Assembly: GCA_021155145.1 (NCBI GenBank)
Contig: JAJNPX010000118.1
Span: 1 to 6,213 of the forward strand
Length of the DNA: 6,213 bases
Direction of reading: 5' to 3'
From: Acidisarcina sp.
GTDB lineage: Bacteria > Acidobacteriota > Blastocatellia > Pyrinomonadales > Pyrinomonadaceae
Shown here: positions 1-5,556 of the stretch, one piece after another
How the letters are laid out: each line of letters opens with the position of its first letter
How positions within the stretch are numbered: the stretch's first letter is position 1
The notes under the pieces: generated by a model
What the model was told of the DNA's origin: nothing
The model's database searches: none
What the model saw: only the letters and a program-made list of their open reading frames with translations
Program-made: the position numbers and the translations under genes

Positions 1-1797
1 CTTTTCTCGGAGGGCATCCCAGCGGGCAGTGTTTTCGGGAACGACGCCCCATAGATCGAACTGCAGAACGCCTTGAGCCGCACGCGTCTCTGCAAAGGCA
101 GGATGCGGCCCTTTCTTGATCGCGAGTTCGCACGATGCGTCGAGAGCGCCGAAATAGATCTCTTCTTGTATCTTCGCCGAGATCTTACGAGCCTCGTCCG
201 AGTCGAACGCGAGGCGAAGCTGAAAGAAAACGTCCTGCAAGCCCATCACCCCGAGGCCGATATTGCGCCAGCGGTTGTTCGAATCCGCCGTGCTCTGGAT
301 CGCGTAATAGTTCAGATCGATCACGCGGTCGAGCTGGCGGACGGCGAGCTTCACATTACGACGGAGCTTTTCGTAATCAAACTCGCCGCCCTTTACATAC
401 CGCGCGACGTTCACGCTGCCCAGATTGCAGACGGCGGTCTCGCCGTCCGATGTGACCTCGACGATCTCGGTACAGAGATTCGATAGATGGATCACGTTCC
501 CGGGTCTGCCGGTCTGGTTCGATTTCGTATTGCACGCGTCTTTGAATGTCATCCAACCGTTTCCGGTTTGTGCCAGCGTGCGCATCATCCGGGCGTACAG
601 GTCGCGGGCCTTTACCTGCTTGACAAATTTTCGTTCGGCCTCGGCCTCGGTATACGCGATCTCAAACTCGGTTCCGTAAATATCCGGAAAATTCGGCACC
701 GCCTTCGGGTCAAAGAGCGACCACACGCCGTCTTCCTGAACGCGGCGCATGAATATATCGGGGATCCAGTTCGCGATGTTCAGATTGTGTGTGCGGCGGG
801 CATCATCGCCCGTATTGTCGCGAAGCTCGAGGAAATCTTCGATGTCGGCATGCCACGTTTCGAGATAGACGCAGGCCGCTCCTTTTCGTTTGCCGCCCTG
901 GTTTACCGCGGCAACCGACGAATCGAGCGTCTTCAGCCACGGCACGATCCCGTTCGAATGTCCGTTCGTTCCCTTTATCAGCGACCCGCGTGAGCGAACG
1001 CGGTGGTAAGCGATGCCGATACCGCCCGAGAATTTCGAGAGCATCGCGACATCGGAATATTTTTTATAGATGCCCTCCAGGCTGTCCTGCGGTGAGTCGA
1101 GCAGGAAGCATGACGAAAGCTGTTCGTGTGCCGTGCCCGAATTGAACAGCGTCGGGGTCGACGGAACGTACTCGAGCGACGAGAAAAGGTTGTAGAGCTC
1201 GACGGCCTCGGCGGGCGATTCGGAAAGGCCGCAAGCAACGCGCATCCAGAAGAACTGAGGGCTTTCGATGACCTCGCGAGTCACCGGATTTTTGAGAAGG
1301 TAACGATCGTAAATTGTGCGGATACCGAAAAATTCGAATAGATCGTTGCGGGTCTGGTCGATAGCGTCGTTAAGCTTGCGGCTGTTCTCCGAAACAAAGC
1401 GGGCCAGGCGATCATTGATCAGGCCCTCTTTGAAGCCAAAGGCGATCGATTGCGAAAAAGAATGGATCTCCTGATTCCGAACTTCTTTTTCGATGTACTG
1501 GTTTAGGAGTCGTGCCCCGAGTTTAGAATACTCGGGCTCTTCGAAGATGAGGCTTGCGGCGGTCTGAATCGAGAGCTTGTCCAGCTCTTTGGTCGTCGCT
1601 CCGTCATAGAGTCCGCTGATCGTCTTGGTGGCGATCCGCATCACATCCACATTCGGCAGGTTCGGCGTGCAGCGTGAGATGGCACGGACGATCTTGTTGA
1701 TATCTACCGGTTCGTGGTTCCCGTTGCGCTTTGTGACGCGCATCGTGGTCTGTGTTTCTTCTGTTTGACGTGCTGCGGCGGTTGGTCCGTTATCCAT
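1..1797 (-). CDS. nrdA: Ribonucleoside-diphosphate reductase, large (alpha) subunit, class I; 3' end off window
   Basis: Reduces ribonucleotides to deoxyribonucleotides in the cytoplasm, working with a radical-bearing beta subunit (NrdB) that is not in view. Uninterrupted reading of 599 residues from ATG 1797 to the left edge. An ATP-cone (about residues 20-110, beginning RVTKRNGNHEPVDINKI) is followed by the ten-stranded barrel. Catalytic residues line up with E. coli NrdA: C230 in LSSCFLL (E. coli C225), N440/C442/E444 in SNLCTEI (N437/C439/E441) and C457 in TAVCNLG (C462). The radical-transfer tyrosines and C-terminal redox cysteines lie beyond the edge. AAGGAG (1811-1816) sits 13 nt before ATG 1797, a long spacing; M19 (1743), right before the ATP-cone, is an alternative start. 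Nothing looks broken. Class I is clear from sequence similarity; subclass (Ia, Ic etc.) needs NrdB. Confidence 0.96.
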   Translation of the reverse strand, partial: MDNGPTAAARQTEETQTTMRVTKRNGNHEPVDINKIVRAISRCTPNLPNVDVMRIATKTISGLYDGATTKELDKLSIQTAASLIFEEPEYSKLGARLLNQYIEKEVRNQEIHSFSQSIAFGFKEGLINDRLARFVSENSRKLNDAIDQTRNDLFEFFGIRTIYDRYLLKNPVTREVIESPQFFWMRVACGLSESPAEAVELYNLFSSLEYVPSTPTLFNSGTAHEQLSSCFLLDSPQDSLEGIYKKYSDVAMLSKFSGGIGIAYHRVRSRGSLIKGTNGHSNGIVPWLKTLDSSVAAVNQGGKRKGAACVYLETWHADIEDFLELRDNTGDDARRTHNLNIANWIPDIFMRRVQEDGVWSLFDPKAVPNFPDIYGTEFEIAYTEAEAERKFVKQVKARDLYARMMRTLAQTGNGWMTFKDACNTKSNQTGRPGNVIHLSNLCTEIVEVTSDGETAVCNLGSVNVARYVKGGEFDYEKLRRNVKLAVRQLDRVIDLNYYAIQSTADSNNRWRNIGLGVMGLQDVFFQLRLAFDSDEARKISAKIQEEIYFGALDASCELAIKKGPHPAFAETRAAQGVLQFDLWGVVPENTARWDALREK

Positions 1798-1983
1798 GCT
1801 TTGGGCAAGTCTCCTTGAAATTTTCCGTCGACCGTTTCTGCCCTCTTTCCAGTTACCAGAGTGAAAGGCTCCCCGGCCGCCAACGCTTCTCGAGCATCGG
1901 CGGAACAAAGGTAGATCTCGGTCTTTTATTGGGGTGCAGGCGGGTCCTCAGCGCAAAAAGTTAAAGGCGTTCTCCTGCAGTGG
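1798..1983 (-). other. Predicted 5' leader of nrdA mRNA
   Basis: About 186 nt lie between the inferred transcription start (near 1983) and the nrdA ATG. The only clear signal is the Shine-Dalgarno AAGGAG at 1811-1816. One 14-codon ORF (ATG CTC GAG AAG ..., ending TGG TAA) lies inside the leader but has no ribosome binding site I can see. I find no recognisable riboswitch; in particular no cobalamin-type conserved box. The length is unusual for a simple leader, so a second, closer promoter cannot be excluded. Confidence 0.4.
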
Positions 1984-1985
1984 AT

Positions 1986-2001
1986 ATAGACTATATTGTG
2001 T
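1986..2001. promoter_or_regulatory. NrdR box (promoter-proximal), over the -10
   Basis: Read on the minus strand, ACACAATATAGTCTAT matches the well-known NrdR consensus acaCwAtATaTwGtgt strongly in its first half and weakly in its second. It covers the -10 hexamer. Its centre is 32 bp (about three helical turns) from that of the stronger box at 2018-2033, the usual spacing of paired NrdR boxes. NrdR represses ribonucleotide reductase genes when dATP is plentiful; binding here would block RNA polymerase. Assignment is from sequence match and spacing only. Confidence 0.65.
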
Positions 2002-2018
2002 CCCGGTTAGTTTGTCAA
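1990..2018 (-). promoter_or_regulatory. Sigma-70-type promoter of nrdA
   Basis: On the minus strand, TTGACA (plus positions 2013-2018, a perfect -35) is followed after exactly 17 bp by TATAGT (plus 1990-1995, 5 of 6 to TATAAT). The inferred transcription start is near 1983. It faces nrdA and is the best promoter match in the window. Two NrdR-like palindromes overlap it, one across the -10 and one sharing the outermost base of the -35, as expected for a repressed promoter. Confidence 0.8.
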
Positions 2019-2033
2019 CACTAAATCTAGTGG
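2018..2033. promoter_or_regulatory. NrdR box (promoter-distal), abutting the -35
   Basis: Minus strand CCACTAGATTTAGTGT agrees with the NrdR consensus acaCwAtATaTwGtgt at 13 of 16 positions, including both CxA/TxG half-site cores. It shares its edge base with the -35 hexamer. Paired with the box at 1986-2001 it gives the canonical two-box NrdR operator arrangement over the nrdA promoter. Confidence 0.75.
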
Positions 2034-2046
2034 TTTTAAAACAAAT

Positions 2047-2076
2047 CGCTAAATGCCATTATTTCACTATTTAGCG
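2047..2076. repeat. 8-bp inverted repeat with 14-nt spacer
   Basis: CGCTAAAT (2047-2054) and ATTTAGCG (2069-2076) are perfect inverted copies around an AT-rich spacer. It lies just upstream of the nrdA promoter. It has no T-tract and a large loop, so an intrinsic terminator is unlikely; an operator for another regulator, or chance in an AT-rich stretch, are the alternatives. Confidence 0.4.
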
Positions 2077-2132
2077 CGCGCCGCATAATGTTTTGCGTGA
2101 ATATATTTGTAACGTCGCCGTAACTCCCGAAA

Positions 2133-2148
2133 ACACAATATCTTGTGG
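2133..2148. promoter_or_regulatory. Third NrdR-box-like palindrome, upstream of the promoter
   Basis: ACACAATATCTTGTGG matches the NrdR consensus acaCwAtATaTwGtgt at 14 of 16 positions, slightly better than the promoter boxes. It starts 115 bp upstream of the box at 2018, close to 11 helical turns. I see no partner box at 31-32 bp on either side and no good promoter over it. It could be an auxiliary site allowing looping, or a chance match. Confidence 0.45.
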
Positions 2149-2168
2149 TGACCGGCGTCAGATCGCGG

Positions 2169-2309
2169 TGTGGAAATTGCGTGGAAATCGATGTGGAAAA
2201 TCTTTCGCTCTACTCAATATCTTGCCGCCATTTCCGAGGGAATTTTCTTTTTCACAAGTGGAAAACCGACGTTTGGAGTTCCACCTTTAGGCGGCTCGCT
2301 TTTGCCACA
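2169..2309. promoter_or_regulatory. Cluster of DnaA-box-like 9-mers
   Basis: Six sites resemble the DnaA box TTWTNCACA. Two match fully: TGTGGAAAA at 2192-2200 (reverse complement TTTTCCACA) and TTTTTCACA at 2248-2256. Three differ at one base: TGTGGAAAT 2169-2177, AGTGGAAAA 2257-2265 and TTTGCCACA 2301-2309. One differs at two: CGTGGAAAT 2180-2188. The first three in order start at 2169, 2180 and 2192, so they are direct repeats one helical turn apart; 2248-2265 is a head-to-head pair. DnaA sites upstream of nrdAB are known in E. coli, and an AT-rich stretch lies beside the cluster (about 2034-2110), so regulation of nrdA or an origin-like element are both possible. Another regulator that reads TGTGGAAA repeats is a further alternative. 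Confidence 0.45.
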
Positions 2310-2335
2310 AGATCTCTAGATCAACCGGGGCAGCT

Positions 2336-2377
2336 GAAGCTGGAACTCCGAACTTTTGAAGCTAGAGTTTCAACTTC
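2336..2377 (-). terminator. Possible hairpin spanning the GNAT stop codon
   Basis: Arms 2336-2348 and 2365-2377 pair at 11 of 13 positions (plus one wobble) around a 16-nt loop that contains the stop codon. No T-tract follows in the direction of transcription, so this is not a standard intrinsic terminator. It may stabilise or attenuate the 3' end of the transcript, or be coincidental. Confidence 0.2.
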
Positions 2378-2811
2378 ATTCCGATATGCGACTTGGAAAA
2401 TCCAAGGCTTTCGTAGAATCGATGCGCGTCGATTCGATCGTTGTTCGTCGTAAGCTGCATCGAGACACAACCCTTCTCTTTCGCCCGCTCGATCGCCCAC
2501 AGCATCATCTCGCGGCCGATGCCCTGGCCGCGATATTTTTCATCTACCCGAACCGATTCCACCGTGCACCGCTTGCCACCCTGAAAGCTGATCGACGGCG
2601 TGTAGGTTAGCTGCAAAGTGCCGATCACCGAGCCATTGAGTTCGGTGACGATGAGTTCGTTGTTCGGATCGGCATCGATCTCTCGGAATGCCTTGAGGTA
2701 GCTGTCGGGAAGCGGATCTTCGTACCGCTCTCGCTGCGAGCCGAGGAAATCGTCGGCGAGCATGCGGACGATCGACGAAAGGTCATCCTCCGTTGCGATC
2801 CGAAACTTCAT
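2362..2811 (-). CDS. GNAT-family N-acetyltransferase
   Basis: Predicted to transfer acetyl from acetyl-CoA to an unknown amine. 149 residues from ATG 2811, the normal length of a single GNAT domain. The acetyl-CoA pyrophosphate-binding motif A is VRVDEKYRGQGIGREMM, with RGQGIG at residues 94-99; the C-terminal segment DAHRFYESLGFSKSH (about 128-142) is the usual motif B and the end of the fold. I chose ATG 2811 because it overlaps the upstream gene's stop as TGATG, a coupling arrangement, and because MKFRIATEDDLSSIV is a typical GNAT opening; ATG 2838 would add nine residues read within the upstream gene. It is the last gene of the leftward unit. The C-terminus resembles PhnO-type GNATs, but the substrate cannot be read from sequence. 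Confidence 0.9.
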   Translation of the reverse strand: MKFRIATEDDLSSIVRMLADDFLGSQRERYEDPLPDSYLKAFREIDADPNNELIVTELNGSVIGTLQLTYTPSISFQGGKRCTVESVRVDEKYRGQGIGREMMLWAIERAKEKGCVSMQLTTNNDRIDAHRFYESLGFSKSHIGMKLKL

Positions 2812-3575
2812 CAGGATTCGATCACCAACCCATCCCACGCCAACTCAACATTCTCAGGCAGCAGATTCGAATCTCGGGCGTGGAGGATGTCGTGGTTCAG
2901 GTGCGTGAGGTACGCTCGCTTCGGTTTCAGATCTTCGATTATGCCGAGGGCTTCTTCGAGGTGGAGGTGCGTCGAGTGCGGCTTTAGGCGGACGCAGTCG
3001 AGCACGAGCACGTCGAGGTTGCGGAGGCCGTCCATCGAATCGGGCGGAATGGTTTTCAGGTCGGTGGCGTAGGCGAAATCGTTGAAGCGGTACGCAACGA
3101 CCGGCAGCTTGCCGTGGATCACTTCGAGCGGCGTTACTTCGATCTCTTCGCCGATGCAGAACGGCGCATTGTGAACGACGGTGTGCGGGATCAATTGGGG
3201 CAAGCCGCCGCCGAAATGTGTTGGTTCAAAGATGTATCGAAAAATGCGGCGAAGGTCGATCCACGCGATCTCGTTCGCGAAGATCGGCATTGCCCCGTAG
3301 CGAAAATTGAGAGGACGAATGTCGTCGAGGCCGAAGACGTGATCGACGTGACAGTGCGTTATCAGCACTGCGTCGAGCCGGCGGATGTTTGCCCGCAATG
3401 CCTGCTGGCGGAAATCGCTCGACGTATCTACTAGTATCTTTCTATCGCCGTGCTCGACCAAGATAGACACCCGCAGACGTTTGTCCCGCGGGTCCTCGGA
3501 AAGGCACGTCTCGCAGTCGCACGCGATAGACGGTACGCCGGTTGAGGTTCCTGTTCCGAGGAAGGTCAATTTCAT
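2811..3575 (-). CDS. PhnP-like metallo-beta-lactamase-fold hydrolase
   Basis: Cytosolic metal-dependent hydrolase of 254 residues, similar in size to E. coli PhnP (phosphoribosyl cyclic phosphodiesterase). Metal ligands visible: HCHVDH at residues 74-79, H154 (VIHGK), D172 (ATDLK) and H225 (LTHLNH); H203 in the THLHLEEAL segment sits where PhnP has its catalytic histidine. The N-terminus GTGTSTGVPSIACDCETC (residues 7-24) carries the glycine-rich MBL opening and Cys19, Cys21 and Cys24, matching the extra structural zinc site of PhnP. No phn genes are visible nearby, so the true substrate is unknown; many bacteria carry such PhnP-like proteins outside C-P lyase operons. No clear Shine-Dalgarno precedes ATG 3575. 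The stop overlaps the GNAT start by one base, so the two are translated together. Confidence 0.92.
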   Translation of the reverse strand: MKLTFLGTGTSTGVPSIACDCETCLSEDPRDKRLRVSILVEHGDRKILVDTSSDFRQQALRANIRRLDAVLITHCHVDHVFGLDDIRPLNFRYGAMPIFANEIAWIDLRRIFRYIFEPTHFGGGLPQLIPHTVVHNAPFCIGEEIEVTPLEVIHGKLPVVAYRFNDFAYATDLKTIPPDSMDGLRNLDVLVLDCVRLKPHSTHLHLEEALGIIEDLKPKRAYLTHLNHDILHARDSNLLPENVELAWDGLVIES

Positions 3576-3587
3576 AGAAAAGAATTA

Positions 3588-3656
3588 GCCACAGAGAACA
3601 CGGGGAGCACGGAGGAAGCTTATGAATATCTCAGTGATCTCTGTGAGCTCTGTGGC
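3588..3656. repeat. Intergenic palindromic repeat with period-9 units
   Basis: GCCACAGAG (3588-3596) and CTCTGTGGC (3648-3656) are perfect inverted copies, and the pairing continues imperfectly inward to arms of about 30 nt (3588-3617 with 3627-3656), with several G-T pairs. Each arm is made of 9-nt units: CACAGAGAA, CACGGGGAG and CACGGAGGA on the left; CACAGAGCT, CACAGAGAT and CACTGAGAT when the right arm is read in reverse. It starts four bases past the DUF1844 stop codon and ends before the MBL gene. I recognise the type as a dispersed intergenic element, often mis-translated as peptides such as 'SVISVSSV'. It could act as an mRNA 3'-end hairpin. Confidence 0.7.
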
Positions 3657-3660
3657 AATC

Positions 3661-4242
3661 TTACTTCTTCCCCAAAATGTCGGCGCCGGAGAATTTCTTC
3701 GCCGCCTGGGCCTTGAGTTTCTCTTCGGTCGCGCGGACCATTGTGACGTATTGCATACGAAGATCGGCGAGCAGGCCGTCCAGCAACCGTGCCTCCTTCT
3801 CGTGGAGATTTCCGTTGGTCTTATCGCGGAGCATCGCGAGCACGTCGATCCAGAATTTACCCGAATCCAGGTCAAGGGTCCGTTGGCCGGTTGCCGGGTG
3901 CGGTACGGCTCCGAGTGCGGCGGCGGCGTTCGTCGCCAGAGTGGATAGAAAATTGACAAAGCTAGCGGGGTTATCGGCTCCCGGAATATCGCTGCCGTCG
4001 TCCGCATCCTCCGAAAGATCCGGGGCATAATCGATCCCCTCGTCCAACTTGGCGTTGTGATCGGCCGATGTTTCGGCCACGACAGGCGTCGCCTCGGCCT
4101 TTGGCGCTGGTTCAGTCGGGTCTGCCTTTTTAGGTTCCGGCTCGATAACGACGCCCTCTTTTACCGAGCCATCGGGGTTGTACTTTCGCCTATCGACCAC
4201 TTTAAGAGTCACTTCTTCCTGTTTTTCATCTCGTCCGATCAT
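3661..4242 (-). CDS. DUF1844 domain-containing protein
   Basis: Function unknown. 193 residues in three parts: a basic N-terminus (VTLKVVDRRKYNPDGSVKEG, about 11-30) typical of acidobacterial members; a low-complexity Pro/Ala/Glu/Asp-rich linker (about 33-90) probably unstructured; and the DUF1844 helical domain (about 92-172) with SFVNFLSTLATNAAAALGAVPHP and the conserved KTNGNLHEKEARLLDGLLADLRMQYV. No signal peptide or membrane helix is evident, so it is probably cytosolic. ATG 4242 gives the expected family opening; upstream there is only a weak GAGAAA ribosome site. It is divergent from mazG and upstream of the MBL-GNAT pair on the same strand, so a three-gene unit interrupted by the palindromic repeat is possible. 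Confidence 0.88.
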   Translation of the reverse strand: MIGRDEKQEEVTLKVVDRRKYNPDGSVKEGVVIEPEPKKADPTEPAPKAEATPVVAETSADHNAKLDEGIDYAPDLSEDADDGSDIPGADNPASFVNFLSTLATNAAAALGAVPHPATGQRTLDLDSGKFWIDVLAMLRDKTNGNLHEKEARLLDGLLADLRMQYVTMVRATEEKLKAQAAKKFSGADILGKK

Positions 4243-4261
4243 AGTGTTTCTCGTTCAGTCG

Positions 4262-4270
4262 ATTTTAGCA
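4262..4270 (-). promoter_or_regulatory. Extended -10 promoter candidate for the DUF1844 gene
   Basis: On the minus strand TGC-TAAAAT (plus 4262-4270) gives a TGn extended -10 with a 5-of-6 hexamer. The -35 region at 17-18 bp is poor (TTCCAA at best), as is common for extended -10 promoters. The inferred start near 4255 leaves a leader of only about a dozen bases before ATG 4242. Confidence 0.45.
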
Positions 4271-4326
4271 CCCGCGCGAATGGTCTTGGAAGTCACCCCG
4301 GTCCTCGTAGCCTCTCAGCGATTCTC

Positions 4327-4355
4327 TTGACTCGACCGGCCCGCTGGACTCTAAT
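4327..4355 (+). promoter_or_regulatory. Sigma-70-type promoter of mazG, predicted leaderless start
   Basis: TTGACT (4327-4332) and TCTAAT (4350-4355) are each 5 of 6 to consensus and are separated by exactly 17 bp. The A of the mazG ATG (4362) lies seven bases past the -10, exactly where transcription should start, and no Shine-Dalgarno precedes it. Both facts point to a leaderless mRNA. Confidence 0.65.
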
Positions 4356-4361
4356 GAACCC

Positions 4362-5168
4362 ATGTCCGAAAAATTCGACGAACTTGTTGCCGTAATGGCC
4401 CGGCTGCGTGCACCGGGCGGCTGTCCATGGGACCGGGAACAGACCTATGCCTCGCTCTCGCAGTACCTTCTCGAAGAAGCATACGAGACGTTTGACGCTA
4501 TTCATGAGGCCGACGCGACCGGAGACGTGACGAACTTGAAGGAAGAGCTCGGTGACCTCCTGCTCCAGGTCGTCTTTCACGCCACGATCGGCGCTGAGAG
4601 GGGCGAGTTCGACATCGACGACGTTGCGGCTGGCGTCTCGCAAAAACTGATTCTCCGGCACCCGCACGTCTTCGGTGACGCAAAGCTCGAGCGGGCCGAG
4701 GACGTGCTCGATAATTGGGACGCGCTGAAAGCCGATGAGCGTAGGGCGTCGGGCAAAAAGGAAAAGGAAAGAGAATCGATCCTCGACGAGGTCCCGGTTC
4801 ATTTTCCAGCTTTGCTCGAAGGTCTGAAACTGACCAAAAAAGCAGCTAAGGTCGGGTTCGACTGGGACAGCACCGACCGCATTTTCGATAAGCTCTACGA
4901 AGAGGTCGGCGAACTGAAACAGGCGATCGAAACCCGCGATGCCGGCGAGATCGGCGAGGAACTGGGCGATCTTCTGTTCGTCCTGGTGAACCTCGCCCGC
5001 CATCTCGAAATCGAACCGGAAACGGCGCTTAAGAAAACCAACAGAAAATTCCGCTCGCGTTTCAAGTACATCGAAAAAGAATTGTCGCGACAAGGAAATT
5101 CGCTCGAATCGTCGACCCTTGAAGAGATGGATGCCCTCTGGAACGAGGCAAAGTCTGGCGGTTCTTAG
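4362..5168 (+). CDS. mazG: Nucleoside triphosphate pyrophosphohydrolase MazG
   Basis: Hydrolyses NTPs and dNTPs to the monophosphate plus pyrophosphate, a house-cleaning function in the cytoplasm. 268 residues, close to the 263 of E. coli MazG, with both all-alpha MazG domains. N-terminal domain: MARLRAPGGCPWDREQT (12-28), LEEAYE (37-42) and EELGDLL (61-67). C-terminal domain: GFDW (165-168), YEEVGEL (179-185) and EELGDLLF (199-206). The ExxE...ExxD metal-binding acidic residues are intact in both copies: E38/E39/E42, E61/E62/D65 and E180/E181/E184, E199/E200/D203. Start chosen because MSEKFDELVAVMARLR matches the family opening and sits right at the promoter. Expressed alone, divergent from DUF1844 and convergent with the toxin gene 70 bp away. 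Confidence 0.96.
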   Translation: MSEKFDELVAVMARLRAPGGCPWDREQTYASLSQYLLEEAYETFDAIHEADATGDVTNLKEELGDLLLQVVFHATIGAERGEFDIDDVAAGVSQKLILRHPHVFGDAKLERAEDVLDNWDALKADERRASGKKEKERESILDEVPVHFPALLEGLKLTKKAAKVGFDWDSTDRIFDKLYEEVGELKQAIETRDAGEIGEELGDLLFVLVNLARHLEIEPETALKKTNRKFRSRFKYIEKELSRQGNSLESSTLEEMDALWNEAKSGGS

Positions 5169-5196
5169 CGACTCCGATTCGCGCTCCGTATCAAAA

Positions 5197-5237
5197 CGGC
5201 CGGACATCTCACCGTAGCCGGTGTTATCGTGTGGCCG
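5197..5237. terminator. Possible bidirectional terminator between convergent mazG and toxin gene
   Basis: A nested stem lies in the 70-bp gap: outer CGGCC/GGCCG (5197-5201 with 5233-5237) and inner CACCG/CGGTG (5210-5214 with 5219-5223, loop TAGC). Internal loops of 8 and 9 nt separate them and there is no T-tract on either side, so the call rests on position between convergent genes more than on structure. Confidence 0.3.
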
Positions 5238-5238
5238 A

Positions 5239-5556
5239 TCAGGAGAAAAGCTCGAGTAACAGGTCAGTGACCCTTGCTCGGGCGTCTTTCTCGAGCTGAC
5301 CGATCTTTTTCACCAGACGCTCCTTGTCGATGGTCTGGATCTGATCGAGGATAACGTAGCGTGTTTCATTGAGAAACTCGACGGGCAAGCGGGTCGGATA
5401 TTTTGCTCTCGTCGATGAGAGCGGGGCGATCATGACAGTGCTGATATGGCGATTCAGCTCGTCCGGCGAAATGATGACGGCCGGCCGTGAATTCTTTGGG
5501 TCGTCGGAGGGCGTCTCGTCAAGGTTGATCAAAAAAACGTCGAATCGGCTCACCAT
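5239..5556 (-). CDS. Type II toxin, PemK/MazF-family endoribonuclease
   Basis: Predicted mRNA-cleaving toxin held inactive by the upstream MazE-like partner. 105 residues, normal for the family. Family features in order: DVFLINLDETP (7-17), the RPAVIIS strand with the conserved Arg at 24, TVMIAPLSS (40-48) carrying the active-site Ser/Thr region, YPTRLPV (53-59) and LDQIQTIDKERL (70-81). I chose ATG 5556 over GTG 5562 because AGAAGGAG (5562-5569) lies five bases upstream of ATG 5556, an ideal Shine-Dalgarno, placed inside the antitoxin's last codons. The gene overlaps the antitoxin stop by 7 nt, giving coupled translation. No key residue seems lost. Sequence specificity cannot be told from sequence. 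Confidence 0.92.
   Translation of the reverse strand: MVSRFDVFLINLDETPSDDPKNSRPAVIISPDELNRHISTVMIAPLSSTRAKYPTRLPVEFLNETRYVILDQIQTIDKERLVKKIGQLEKDARARVTDLLLELFS

Noticed and set aside
73..993. Plus-strand ORFs of 137 and 168 residues
   Set aside because: They are antisense to nrdA, which is conserved throughout with intact catalytic residues; no domain recognised in either.
1752..1964. Plus-strand ORF of 70 residues over the nrdA leader
   Set aside because: It overlaps the nrdA start region in antisense, with no homology or ribosome binding site.
1798..1983. Cobalamin riboswitch in the nrdA leader
   Set aside because: Considered because the leader is long and RNR genes can be B12-regulated, but no conserved riboswitch core is seen, and the enzyme is the B12-independent class I type.
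2093..2453. Plus-strand ORFs of 65 and 102 residues in the nrdA upstream gap
   Set aside because: No Shine-Dalgarno or domain; one runs into the antisense of GNAT; the region is dense in regulatory repeats, which fits non-coding DNA better.
2811..2838. GNAT start at ATG 2838
   Set aside because: It adds nine residues that do not look like a GNAT opening, whereas ATG 2811 gives the usual start and a TGATG overlap.
3585..4028. 147-residue minus-strand ORF ending in ELTEITEIF...
   Set aside because: It overlaps DUF1844 in another frame, and its C-terminus is simply the translated palindromic repeat, a common false annotation.
3622..4030. Plus-strand ORFs beginning NISVISVSSV or antisense to DUF1844
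   Set aside because: The opening is translated repeat DNA and the rest is antisense to a recognised protein domain.
4293..5207. 304-residue minus-strand ORF opposite mazG
   Set aside because: It lies antisense to the fully conserved MazG sequence, shows no recognisable domain, and is explained by mirrored codon bias in a GC-rich gene.
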